NCBI GenBank assembly: GCA_964485515.1
Contig: CAZALT010000097.1
Span: 1 to 12,857 of the forward strand
Origin: CAZALT01 sp964485515
GTDB taxonomy: Bacteria; Actinomycetota; Acidimicrobiia; Acidimicrobiales; Acidimicrobilacustridaceae
DNA: 12,857 nt
Direction: 5' to 3'
Part shown: in pieces, positions 5,556 to 12,777 of the stretch
Position numbering within the stretch: position 1 is the stretch's first letter
Layout: every line of letters begins with the position of its first letter
Translations under genes and position numbers: made by a program
The notes under the pieces: generated by a model
The model's database searches: none
What the model was told of the DNA's origin: nothing
What the model saw: the letters and a program-made list of their open reading frames with translations, nothing else

Positions 5556-5561
5556 AGGATA
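5556..5561 (-). promoter_or_regulatory. -10 element before dapD
   Basis: TATCCT on the minus strand ends 8 nt before the dapD ATG, in the 50-bp gap after the proline-rich protein gene. This suggests that dapD-dapE have their own nearly leaderless promoter. No -35 is clear. Confidence 0.4.
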
Positions 5562-5597
5562 CCGGAGCGCGGCCGCCGTGCCGGCGTGTCGGTTCGG

Positions 5598-6662
5598 TCA
5601 GAACGAGCCGGGCTTGTCCCAGGTGTCGTTCGACTCCCCCTCGGCCGGTTCGACCGCGGGAGCGGCAGGCGCGACCGGCCCGGTCGGCTCGGCTACGGGC
5701 GAAGCGGGCCCGTCACCGACGTCGCCGGAAGGTGCGGGCGGCCAGGGGCCCGGGTCGGCCGGGGGTGGCGTGGCGCCCCCAGGCACGGAGAAGCCCGACG
5801 GGGCCGGCGGCGGAGGAACTGGAGCCGCCGGCGGCGAGCTGTCGGTGGGCGCCGCCCAGCCCGGCGTGTACAGCGCTCCGCTCGCCGGGGCTGGCCCGGG
5901 AGGCGGCGCGACGAGCGGCGCGGCGTGGTGCCCCGGGATCGGGGGCGCACCGGGAACAGGCGGGGCGTGCGGCGTGAAGGGGGCGGTGGGGATCGGCGCG
6001 GCGAACGAGCCTGGAGCACCCGGTGCGGCCGGAACGGGCTGGTACGGCGCGGTGGCCTGTGCCTTCTTCGCCTTGCCGCGGCGGACCAGGGTCACGATGA
6101 GCAGGGTCAGCGCGATCAGGAAGCAGACGGCGCCGAGGACGATCGAACCGACGATGCCCACGATGGCGCCTTCGAACAGCGGACGACCGATGGCGACCGC
6201 GGTCGATGACGACGACGGCTCGCCGAACACCTCGATGTCGTAGACACCGGCCACGTCGGCGTCGAATCGGGCGAACGACCGACCTTCGTGCCCGCCGATG
6301 TCGTAGTTGGAGCTGATGTTGGTGTCGTAGTCGAGGATCACCAGATCGCCGGTCGGGTCATAGACGTCGATCGACGGGTCGCGCTCGAAGGTGCCGAGGC
6401 TGTTGATGTTGGGACCTTCGTGGTACAGGACCCACTCGCCGGTCCCGATCTCGACGCTCATCGCTCCTGGGATGGCGGTGCGAGCGAAGTCGTTGGGGGC
6501 GTTGACCGCGCCCACGATCGCGATGACGAACCACACGAGCGCGGCGCCGCACCCGAGGAGGAAGACCGCGAGAGCGATCCAGTACCCGGCGGTGCCCACC
6601 TTCTTCGGGGTCGTGGCCGAGATCGCCGACTGCGGATGAGGAGCGGGCGGGACGGTGCTCAT
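5598..6662 (-). CDS. unknown two-helix membrane protein with proline-rich tail
   Basis: I do not recognise a family for this 354-residue protein. It has a short N-terminal tail with a Lys pair (20-21), a first membrane helix (about 26-53), a loop domain of about 110 residues (54-163) rich in Asp, Gly and aromatic residues, a second helix (about 164-194), a basic stop-transfer patch RRGKAKK (194-200), and a Pro/Ala/Gly-rich tail of about 150 residues. Charge distribution puts both ends in the cytoplasm and the loop outside. The loop (GEWVLYHEGPN ... YDPTGDLV ... VYDIEVFGEP) looks like a small beta-rich domain, inferred only from residue pattern. Two-helix proteins with such tails occur widely in Actinobacteria as envelope proteins of unknown role. 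ATG 6662 is 10 nt after the dapC stop, so the two are probably co-transcribed. It ends 50 bp before dapD. Confidence 0.85.
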   Translation of the reverse strand: MSTVPPAPHPQSAISATTPKKVGTAGYWIALAVFLLGCGAALVWFVIAIVGAVNAPNDFARTAIPGAMSVEIGTGEWVLYHEGPNINSLGTFERDPSIDVYDPTGDLVILDYDTNISSNYDIGGHEGRSFARFDADVAGVYDIEVFGEPSSSSTAVAIGRPLFEGAIVGIVGSIVLGAVCFLIALTLLIVTLVRRGKAKKAQATAPYQPVPAAPGAPGSFAAPIPTAPFTPHAPPVPGAPPIPGHHAAPLVAPPPGPAPASGALYTPGWAAPTDSSPPAAPVPPPPAPSGFSVPGGATPPPADPGPWPPAPSGDVGDGPASPVAEPTGPVAPAAPAVEPAEGESNDTWDKPGSF

Positions 6663-6672
6663 ACCGTCATTG

Positions 6673-7779
6673 TTACCCCGCCACGAGGCGCGAGCGGAGG
6701 AGTTCGAGCTGATCGTCGGGTCGGACCATGGCGAGGCGTACGTGCGACGCGCCCGCCGGACCATAGAACTCACCGGGACTGACGAGCGCCCCGCCCTGCT
6801 CGGCGAGCCGCGTCGCGAGGCCCCACGCATCTCCGTCGGGTGCTTCGACCCACAGGTAGAACGCTCCGGCGGGCAGGTCCACGTCGAGGCCGATGCCGCG
6901 CAGGATGGCGGCACAGCGCTCGAGCCGTTCGAGGTAGCGCGCCCGTTGGAGCTCGACGTGCTCGTCGTCGGCGAAGGCCGCCACCGCTGCGGCCTGAACC
7001 GGGCCGGGCACCATGAGTCCGGCGTGCTTACGCACCTCGGACAAGAAGTGCACGAGGTCGGCGTCGCCGGCGTAGAAGCCCGCACGGGCCCCCGCGAGGT
7101 TCGATCGCTTCGACAGGGAATGGACCGCGAGCACACCCTCGGAGCCGTGTTCGAGGATCGTGCGGGGACGTCCCGACCACGTGAACTCGACATAGCACTC
7201 ATCGCTCAGGACCGTCACGCCGTGCGTGCGACCCCATTGGGCGGCGGCACCCAGGTCGTCGAGCCCACCGGCCGGGTTACCTGGCGTGTTGACCCACAGG
7301 CACAGCGCTCGGGCGACGTCGTCGGGTGCGACGGTCGTGAGGTCGATGCGGAAGTGCTCGTCGACGTCGACCGCAACGGCGCGCAGGCCGGCGAGGGTCG
7401 CGCCCATGGCGTAGGACGGGTAGCTCACCGCGGGGTACAGCACGGTGTCGCGATCGGGGCTCCGCAGGTGCAACCAGTGGGGCACCCCGACGACGAGCTC
7501 CTTCGTGCCGACACAGGCGGCGAGGGAGGTGGGGGCGATGTCGACGCCGAGTCGGCGGTGCAACCAGCCGGCCGCTCCTTCGCGAAAGGCCAGAGTGCCG
7601 ATCGACGGTGGATACCCCCGTTCGGTTCCCGAGCCTGCCATGGCCTCGATGACCGCGGCGGGCGCAGGATCGGTCGGCGTGCCCACCGACAGGTCGACGA
7701 CTCCGCCCTCGTGGCGCGCCGCGATCTCGGCCAGGCCGGACAACCGGTCGTAGGGATAGGGGGGAAGCTCGAAGGTCAT
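6673..7779 (-). CDS. dapC: succinyldiaminopimelate aminotransferase DapC
   Basis: DapC transfers the amino group of glutamate to N-succinyl-2-amino-6-ketopimelate with pyridoxal phosphate. The 368-residue fold-type I aminotransferase has the substrate region SVGTPTDPAP (31-40), the glycine-turn GTKELVVGVP (91-100), WVNTPGNPAGG (162-172), the cofactor Asp193 and Tyr196 (LSDECYVEF), the PLP lysine Lys224 (SLSKRSNLAGARAGF) and a C-terminal Arg348 (HVRLAM). The pattern matches the actinobacterial DapC group (M. tuberculosis Rv0858c type), and the adjacent dapD and dapE support this substrate over other aminotransferases. ATG 7779 matches the family N terminus; no ribosome site or -10 is obvious. 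It lies 82 bp after hflX and 10 bp before the proline-rich membrane protein gene. Confidence 0.9.
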   Translation of the reverse strand: MTFELPPYPYDRLSGLAEIAARHEGGVVDLSVGTPTDPAPAAVIEAMAGSGTERGYPPSIGTLAFREGAAGWLHRRLGVDIAPTSLAACVGTKELVVGVPHWLHLRSPDRDTVLYPAVSYPSYAMGATLAGLRAVAVDVDEHFRIDLTTVAPDDVARALCLWVNTPGNPAGGLDDLGAAAQWGRTHGVTVLSDECYVEFTWSGRPRTILEHGSEGVLAVHSLSKRSNLAGARAGFYAGDADLVHFLSEVRKHAGLMVPGPVQAAAVAAFADDEHVELQRARYLERLERCAAILRGIGLDVDLPAGAFYLWVEAPDGDAWGLATRLAEQGGALVSPGEFYGPAGASHVRLAMVRPDDQLELLRSRLVAG

Positions 7780-7845
7780 CGTCGAAAGGTCCGGCTCGGG
7801 GATCGACGTCCGCGGTCGCGAACGGGCATCAGCCTCGCGCGGGCA

Positions 7846-7859
7846 CGGCTGCGCAGCCG
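7846..7859 (-). terminator. palindrome just after hflX, possible attenuator
   Basis: CGGCTGCGCAGCCG is a perfect 14-bp palindrome starting 2 nt after the hflX stop codon. As RNA it folds to a 5-bp GC stem with a 4-nt loop. No T-run follows, so partial termination between hflX and dapC is only a possibility. Confidence 0.3.
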
Positions 7860-7861
7860 AG

Positions 7862-9391
7862 TCAGGCCCCGGCCGACGACGAGAACTCCCGCAGACGACC
7901 GGCGGCATCGTCGTCGAGGCGCACCTGCACGACCATCCCCGCGTCGGTTGCCTGCTCGGACAGCACCTCACCCTCACGGTGCAGCGCGGCGAGCACGTCG
8001 CCCCGGTCGTAGGGGATGCACAGCTCCTCGGTCGTCGTGCGCGCCCGGAGGTGCTCGCTGATCGCCTGCAGCAGGTCGTCGATGCCGTCGCCGGTGCGGG
8101 CGCTGACGACCACCGATCCCCGGTGACCGCCGGCAAGACGCTCGGCCGCGGGTCGATCGAGGTCGGCCTTGTTGACGACGAGCAGTTGGGGGACCTCGCC
8201 GGCGCCGATCTCGGCGAGCACGTCGTCGACGGCGTGGATGTCGGCCACGGGGTTCGGTCCCGATCCGTCGACCACGTGCACGAGCAGCTCGGCGTCGATG
8301 GCGACTTCGAGTGTGGTCTTGAACGCCTCGACCAGCTGGTGCGGGAGCTTGGTGATGAACCCGACGGTGTCGGACAGCAGCACGGTCTCTCCGCCGGGGA
8401 GGTGCAACCGACGGGTGGCGGCGTCGAGCGTGGCGAAGAGGCGGTCTTCGACCAGGACCCCGGCATCGGTGAGGCAGTTGAGCAACGTCGACTTCCCGGC
8501 GTTGGTGTAGCCCACGATCGTGACGAGGTGCAGGCGCGACCGACGCCGGGCCTTGGCCTGGTTGTCGCGCACCTTGCCCACCTCGCGAAGGTCGGCTTCG
8601 AGCTTGTGCACCCGACGCTGCAGACGGCGTCGGTCGATCTCGAGCTTGGTCTCGCCGGGACCACGAGTGCCGATGATGCCGCCGCCCTGCAGACCGCCGG
8701 CCTGTTGGCTGAGCGATGATCCTCGGCCTCGCAGGCGTGGCGCGAGGTAGCGGAGCTGGGCCAGCTCGACCTGAGCCTTGCCCTCCACGCTGCTGGCGTT
8801 CTGGGCGAAGATGTCGAGGATCACGGCGGTGCGGTCGATGGCGGTTCGGCCGAGCGCCTTCTCCAGGTTGCGCTGCTGGGCGGGGGTGAGCTCGTCGTCG
8901 AACACGACGGTGTCGACGTCGTGGGCGACGCACACCTCCTTCAGCTCGGCGACCTTGCCGCTGCCGAGGTAGGTCGCCGAGTCGGGACTCCCCCGGTGCT
9001 GGGTGATGCGATCGACCACATCGGCGCCTGCGGTGTCGACGAGCAGGGCGAGCTCGTCGAGCGAGCGCTCGGTCTGCTCGTCGGTGTGGGGCGCCAGGGT
9101 GACCCCGACGAGCACGATGCGCTCACGGAAGGTGCGGTCGATGAGGCCGTCAGACGTCGCGCCGAAGTCACCGAAGGCACCACGGTGGCTCTCGCCGTCG
9201 GCAGAGGTAGCGCCGTTGGCGGACGTAGCGCCGTCGGCCAGGTCGCCGCGGTCGGCCAAGGCGGAAGCGTCGAGCTCGCCGTTCGCGACGGCGGCGGATT
9301 CGCCGGAGTCGGCGGCACCGGAGGCGGCACCGGGCCGCTCCAGGTCCGTCTGGGCGGAGGGCTCTGGCGGCTCCGGGGTCCCTTCTGGCAT
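7862..9391 (-). CDS. hflX: ribosome-associated GTPase HflX
   Basis: HflX is a GTPase that binds the large ribosomal subunit and rescues or splits stalled or stressed ribosomes. The product has 509 residues. After a low-complexity acidic tail (1-85) come the HflX N-terminal domain (about 90-230, LGSGKVAELK at 142-151), the glycine-rich SLSQQAGGLQGGGIIGTRGPGETKLE segment (226-251), a coiled linker (255-285) and the GTPase domain: G1 GYTNAGKST (294-302), G3 DTVGF (341-345), G4 NKAD (407-410), G5 SART (430-433). All GTPase motifs are intact. E. coli HflX has about 426 residues, so the extra length is mostly the N-terminal tail. ATG 9391 shares its A with the TGA of dapF (TGATG), so translation is coupled. 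The order dapF-hflX is conserved in mycobacteria. Confidence 0.97.
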   Translation of the reverse strand: MPEGTPEPPEPSAQTDLERPGAASGAADSGESAAVANGELDASALADRGDLADGATSANGATSADGESHRGAFGDFGATSDGLIDRTFRERIVLVGVTLAPHTDEQTERSLDELALLVDTAGADVVDRITQHRGSPDSATYLGSGKVAELKEVCVAHDVDTVVFDDELTPAQQRNLEKALGRTAIDRTAVILDIFAQNASSVEGKAQVELAQLRYLAPRLRGRGSSLSQQAGGLQGGGIIGTRGPGETKLEIDRRRLQRRVHKLEADLREVGKVRDNQAKARRRSRLHLVTIVGYTNAGKSTLLNCLTDAGVLVEDRLFATLDAATRRLHLPGGETVLLSDTVGFITKLPHQLVEAFKTTLEVAIDAELLVHVVDGSGPNPVADIHAVDDVLAEIGAGEVPQLLVVNKADLDRPAAERLAGGHRGSVVVSARTGDGIDDLLQAISEHLRARTTTEELCIPYDRGDVLAALHREGEVLSEQATDAGMVVQVRLDDDAAGRLREFSSSAGA

Positions 9392-10248
9392 CAAGCGACC
9401 TCGATCGTGCCGACGTGTTGGGCTGGTCCGATCAGGGTGATCTCATGGGACGGCTCCAGCGCACCGGGGGCGAGCTCGGCGGCGGTGACATCGCTTGGCA
9501 ACAGCACCTCGGCCGAGCCACCGGGCATGTCGACACGCACCCGGTCGCCGACCAGACCCCAGCGGTGGGCGACGTGAGCCGACGCGCAGGCGCCGGTGCC
9601 ACACGCCTGGGTGATGCCCGCTCCCCGCTCCCACACCGCGAGCTCAAGGACGTCGGTGTCGGTGACGGCGATGAACTCGACGTTCACGCCATCGGGGAAC
9701 TGGGACTCGAGCCATGCGCCTTCGCTGGCCAGGTCGATGGTGGACGGCTCGTCCACCAGGACCACGAGGTGCGGGTTGCCGACGTCGACCGTGTCGAACC
9801 GACCGTCGATCGCCTCGGCCAGCGGGGTGGGAACGACGGGACCAGGTCGGGCCTCGCCCATGGTGACGCTCACGGTCGCCTGGCGATCGTCGGCGTCCTG
9901 GCGTACCTCGGCCACCCGGACGCCGGCGTCGGTGAGGATGTGGAACGTGACATCGACTGCTTCGCGCGCCGCTGCCAGCGCCTGCGCGAGGCACCGGATG
10001 CCGTTGCCGCTCATCTCGGCCCGGCTGCCATCCGCGTTGAACAAGACCATGACCACGTCGATGCCCTGGTGATCGGGGTTGTTCGGATCGGGAGCCTGAC
10101 CGTGGATCAGGCCGTCGGCGCCGATGCCGGTGCGTCGGTCGCACAGCCGGACGGCGTCGTCGGGGGTTGTGGCGAGCTCGGGTCCGTTCACCTCGTCGAG
10201 CGTGACCAGGAAGTCGTTGGCCAGACCGTGGTGCTTGGTGAGTTGCAC
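9391..10248 (-). CDS. dapF: diaminopimelate epimerase DapF with Ser in place of the first catalytic Cys
   Basis: DapF interconverts L,L- and meso-diaminopimelate by a two-base mechanism with two cysteines. The 285-residue product has the family marks: HGLANDFLVT (7-16), FNADGSRAEM (70-79), GNPH (157-160), NVEFIAV (189-195), WERGAG (206-211) and ACGTGACASA (215-224). The second catalytic cysteine, Cys216, is present. At the first site the family has Cys-Gly-Asn-Gly (Cys73 in H. influenzae), but here residue 80 is Ser (codon AGC, 10009-10011), giving MSGNGIRC. The Cys at 85 corresponds to a non-catalytic position. Activity may be retained or altered. GTG 10248 is the only start that gives the normal N terminus; only a weak purine run precedes it. 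It lies 56 bp after miaA and overlaps hflX by 1 nt. Confidence 0.95.
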   Translation of the reverse strand: MQLTKHHGLANDFLVTLDEVNGPELATTPDDAVRLCDRRTGIGADGLIHGQAPDPNNPDHQGIDVVMVLFNADGSRAEMSGNGIRCLAQALAAAREAVDVTFHILTDAGVRVAEVRQDADDRQATVSVTMGEARPGPVVPTPLAEAIDGRFDTVDVGNPHLVVLVDEPSTIDLASEGAWLESQFPDGVNVEFIAVTDTDVLELAVWERGAGITQACGTGACASAHVAHRWGLVGDRVRVDMPGGSAEVLLPSDVTAAELAPGALEPSHEITLIGPAQHVGTIEVA

Positions 10249-10304
10249 GGATGGTGCTCGCTTTCGTTGTTCGCTGGTGGTTGCGCTGCGCAGAGGAAGC
10301 CCGG

Positions 10305-11225
10305 TCAGCCTTGCAGGTGGGCCAGGGCGTCGACGACCGGATTGCTTCCGGCGCCCGCTTCGATCCAGGTAATCCGCGGATCGCGCCGAAACCAACGCTC
10401 TTGACGACGGGCGAACTGGCGGGTCCGCAGCACGGCGGTGTCGAGGGCGTCGTCGAGGGCAACGTCGCCGGCGACGTGTTCGGCCAGCTCCTTGTAGCCG
10501 AGTGCCTGCGATGCGGTCTTCGACAGCGGCTTCGGCAGCTCGGTCAAGGCCCGGACCTCGCCGAGGAACCCGGCATCGAGCTGGCGGCGGTAGCGCGCCT
10601 CGATGCGCTGGTCGAGCTCGGGTCGGTCGACGCGCAATCCGATGAGCTCGACCGAAGAGGGCGGGTACCGGTCGAGCCCCGGACCGTAGGACGAGAACGG
10701 CCGACCAGAACCCATGGTCACCTCGAGCGCGCGCACCACCCGGCGACGGTTCGTAGGCTCCATGCGTGCCGCGGCGGTGGGATCGAGGTCGGTGAGCCGA
10801 CGGTGCAGCTCGATCGTGTCGGCCTGCGCGTCGAGCTGGGCGCGGACGTCGGGGAACTGGCCCGGGATGTCGATGTCGTCGACGACCGCTTGGAGGTAGA
10901 GCCCGGTCCCGCCCACGAGCAGCGCTCGGTGGCACCGAGCTTCGATCGCGGCCACCACCTCCCGGTAGGCGGCCTGGAACTGGGCGATCGAGTAGTCCTC
11001 CCAGGGCTCGACCAGGTCGATCAGGTGGTGGGGTACCTCAGCCTGCTCGGCGGGGCTGGGCTTGGCGGTGCCGATGTCCATCCCCCGGTACACCTGCATG
11101 GAGTCGATCGACACGAGCTCGATCGACGGGTCCCGACGGGCGAGATCGAGGGCGAGCGCCGACTTGCCCGAGGCCGTGGCCCCGACGATGGCGAGGTGCG
11201 GTCCCGCGACGGAGGTGCGACCCAA
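10305..11225 (-). CDS. miaA: tRNA dimethylallyltransferase MiaA
   Basis: MiaA adds a dimethylallyl group to A37 of tRNAs that read codons starting with U. The 306-residue product has the P-loop GATASGKS (15-22), DSMQVYRGMDIGTAKPS (41-57), VPHHLID (64-70), VGGTGLYLQAV (104-114) and RRVVRALEV (161-169), with the tRNA-binding insert between. Length is normal. The start is TTG 11225, the only start codon between the in-frame upstream stop (the miaB TGA at 11238) and the P-loop, so the rare codon is well supported. No ribosome site is visible; the 12-nt gap suggests reinitiation after miaB. MiaB acts on the product of MiaA, so the pair makes ms2i6A37. Confidence 0.97.
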   Translation of the reverse strand: MGRTSVAGPHLAIVGATASGKSALALDLARRDPSIELVSIDSMQVYRGMDIGTAKPSPAEQAEVPHHLIDLVEPWEDYSIAQFQAAYREVVAAIEARCHRALLVGGTGLYLQAVVDDIDIPGQFPDVRAQLDAQADTIELHRRLTDLDPTAAARMEPTNRRRVVRALEVTMGSGRPFSSYGPGLDRYPPSSVELIGLRVDRPELDQRIEARYRRQLDAGFLGEVRALTELPKPLSKTASQALGYKELAEHVAGDVALDDALDTAVLRTRQFARRQERWFRRDPRITWIEAGAGSNPVVDALAHLQG

Positions 11226-11237
11226 CGGATCGTGCGC

Positions 11238-12638
11238 TCAGCCCGCCACGACGGGGATGCGGGTGCGATGTCGGGGCTTGGCCGTGACCTCGACGAGGTC
11301 GCCCCGCAGGAAGTGCGGTGCCGCGCTGGTGATGCGCACGTCGGCGAAGGTGCCCGGCCGCAACGTGTCGGCCGAGACGAAGTGGACCAGCTTGTTCTGC
11401 GTGGTCCGACCGGTGGTGACGGCGGCATCGCGACGGCTCGGACCCTCGACCACGACCTCTTCGATGGTGTCGACCCGAGCCTCGTGCTTGGCCAGTGCCG
11501 AGCGCTCGATGACCACGCGGAGCCGGTCGAACCGTTCGGCGATGACCTCAGGGTCGACGAAGTCGGCTTGCATGTCGGCCGCTTCGGTCCCTTCGCGCGG
11601 CGAGAAGATGAAGGTGTACGCGCTGTCGTACTGCGCCTCGGCGGCCACCTCGAGGGTGCGCTCGAAGTCGGCGTCGGTCTCACCGGGGAACCCGACGATC
11701 AGATCGGTGGTGACGGCCAGGTCGGGCACGGCAGCCCGGGCGCCAGCAAGCTTGTCGAGGTAGCGCTCGGCCTTGTAGCCCCGGTGCATGCGGGCCAGCA
11801 CCTTGTTGCTGCCCGCCTGCAGGGGCAGGTGAAGGTGGTTGCACACCTCCGGGTACGCGGCCATCGCCTCGATGGTCTCGGGGCGCAGGTCCTTGGGATG
11901 CGGGCTCGTGAAGCGCACACGCCGGATGCCGTCGACCTGGGAGACCGCGCCAAGCAGCTGGGCGAACAGCGGACCGCGCTTGGTGATGTCGCGCCCGTAG
12001 GAGTTCACGTTCTGACCGAGCAGGGTGATCTCGACGACGCCGTCGGCGGCGAGCGCCTCGGCCTCGGCGACGAGCTCGTCGAGCGGTCGGCTGATCTCCT
12101 TGCCCCGCACCGATGGGACGATGCAGAAGGCGCAGCTGTTGTCGCACCCGATCTGGATGGTCATCCAGGCGGCGAAGTCCACCTCGCGCTTGACCGGCAG
12201 CGACGACGGGAACGCTTCGGCGTCGTCGAGGGCCTGGTCCCAGATCTCGGTGACCGTCCGGCCCGTCTCGCGCGACTGGTGGAGCAGGTCGACGGCGCGG
12301 TGCACGTTGTGGGTGCCAAAGACCACATCGACGTGTCCGGCCCGCTCGGCGATGCGGTCGCGGTCCTTCTGGGCCAGGCAGCCGCCGACGACGATCTCGA
12401 GCTCGGGCTTGCCGTCGGCGACGCGCTGCTGCTTGACCGCCTTGAGGTGGCCGAGCATGCCGTAGAGCTTGTTGTCGGCGTTCTCGCGGATGCAGCACGT
12501 GTTGAGGACGATGACGTCGGCGTCGTCGAGGTCATCGGTGGCCGACATGCCATCGGCCTCGAGGAGCCCCGAGATGCGCTCCGAGTCATGTTCGTTCATC
12601 TGGCACCCGAAGGTGCGCACGACGTACTGCTTGGTCAC
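11238..12638 (-). CDS. miaB: tRNA-2-methylthio-N6-dimethylallyladenosine synthase MiaB
   Basis: MiaB is a radical SAM methylthiotransferase that converts i6A37 of tRNA to ms2i6A37. The 466-residue product has the N-terminal MTTase domain with cluster cysteines Cys12 (FGCQMN), Cys48 (NTCCIREN) and Cys87 (VGGCLAQ), the radical SAM motif CxxxCxxC at Cys165, Cys169 and Cys172 (IGCDNSCAFC), and a C-terminal TRAM domain from about 390. An extra cysteine, Cys49, sits beside a cluster ligand. GTG 12638 starts the standard N terminus (TKQYVVRTFGCQMN); TAACCT ends 7 nt upstream and there is no Shine-Dalgarno, so the transcript is probably leaderless. It is the first gene of the block that continues with miaA, dapF and hflX. 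Confidence 0.97.
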   Translation of the reverse strand: MTKQYVVRTFGCQMNEHDSERISGLLEADGMSATDDLDDADVIVLNTCCIRENADNKLYGMLGHLKAVKQQRVADGKPELEIVVGGCLAQKDRDRIAERAGHVDVVFGTHNVHRAVDLLHQSRETGRTVTEIWDQALDDAEAFPSSLPVKREVDFAAWMTIQIGCDNSCAFCIVPSVRGKEISRPLDELVAEAEALAADGVVEITLLGQNVNSYGRDITKRGPLFAQLLGAVSQVDGIRRVRFTSPHPKDLRPETIEAMAAYPEVCNHLHLPLQAGSNKVLARMHRGYKAERYLDKLAGARAAVPDLAVTTDLIVGFPGETDADFERTLEVAAEAQYDSAYTFIFSPREGTEAADMQADFVDPEVIAERFDRLRVVIERSALAKHEARVDTIEEVVVEGPSRRDAAVTTGRTTQNKLVHFVSADTLRPGTFADVRITSAAPHFLRGDLVEVTAKPRHRTRIPVVAG

Positions 12639-12645
12639 GGCCCCA

Positions 12646-12651
12646 AGGTTA
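12646..12651 (-). promoter_or_regulatory. -10 element of miaB, likely leaderless
   Basis: TAACCT on the minus strand ends 7 nt before the GTG of miaB. No good -35 is seen, which fits dependence on the upstream repeats at 12674-12710. Confidence 0.5.
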
Positions 12652-12673
12652 GGTGACCGGCCCCAGATGACCC

Positions 12674-12710
12674 CATCGGGGTTCGTGCTCGCATCGGGGA
12701 TTCGTGGTCG
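12674..12710. repeat. 18/19-bp direct repeat upstream of miaB
   Basis: Two adjacent imperfect copies, CATCGGGGTTCGTGCTCG (12674-12691) and CATCGGGGATTCGTGGTCG (12692-12710), differ by one inserted A and one substitution. Counted from the miaB start codon they cover about -36 to -72, the place where tandem activator sites usually lie. Confidence 0.6.
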
Positions 12711-12740
12711 CCGCCTGGGCCACCATGGGCCGGGCACGCC

Positions 12741-12777
12741 AGCTGACCGCCGGCCGAGGAGGCAGCAGCGGTCAGCT
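12741..12777. terminator. 10-bp perfect inverted repeat, possible terminator
   Basis: AGCTGACCGC (12741-12750) is complementary to GCGGTCAGCT (12768-12777) around a 17-nt loop, in which GCC and GGC can pair further. A short TTT follows on the plus strand. It may end a transcript entering from one side, or be a regulatory hairpin. The loop contains GAGGAGG. Confidence 0.45.

Noticed and set aside
4648..6243. Long plus-strand frame opposite dapD and the proline-rich protein gene
   Set aside because: It is a shadow of clear minus-strand coding; it has biased low-complexity content and no motif.
11680..11700. GAAC/GTTC-like pairs inside miaB and other genes as SOS boxes
   Set aside because: None has the exact GAAC-N4-GTTC spacing, and they lie inside coding sequence.
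10251..12656. A very long open frame on the plus strand opposite miaA and miaB
   Set aside because: High GC leaves the opposite strand open; the miaA and miaB motifs on the minus strand are decisive and the plus frame has no domain.
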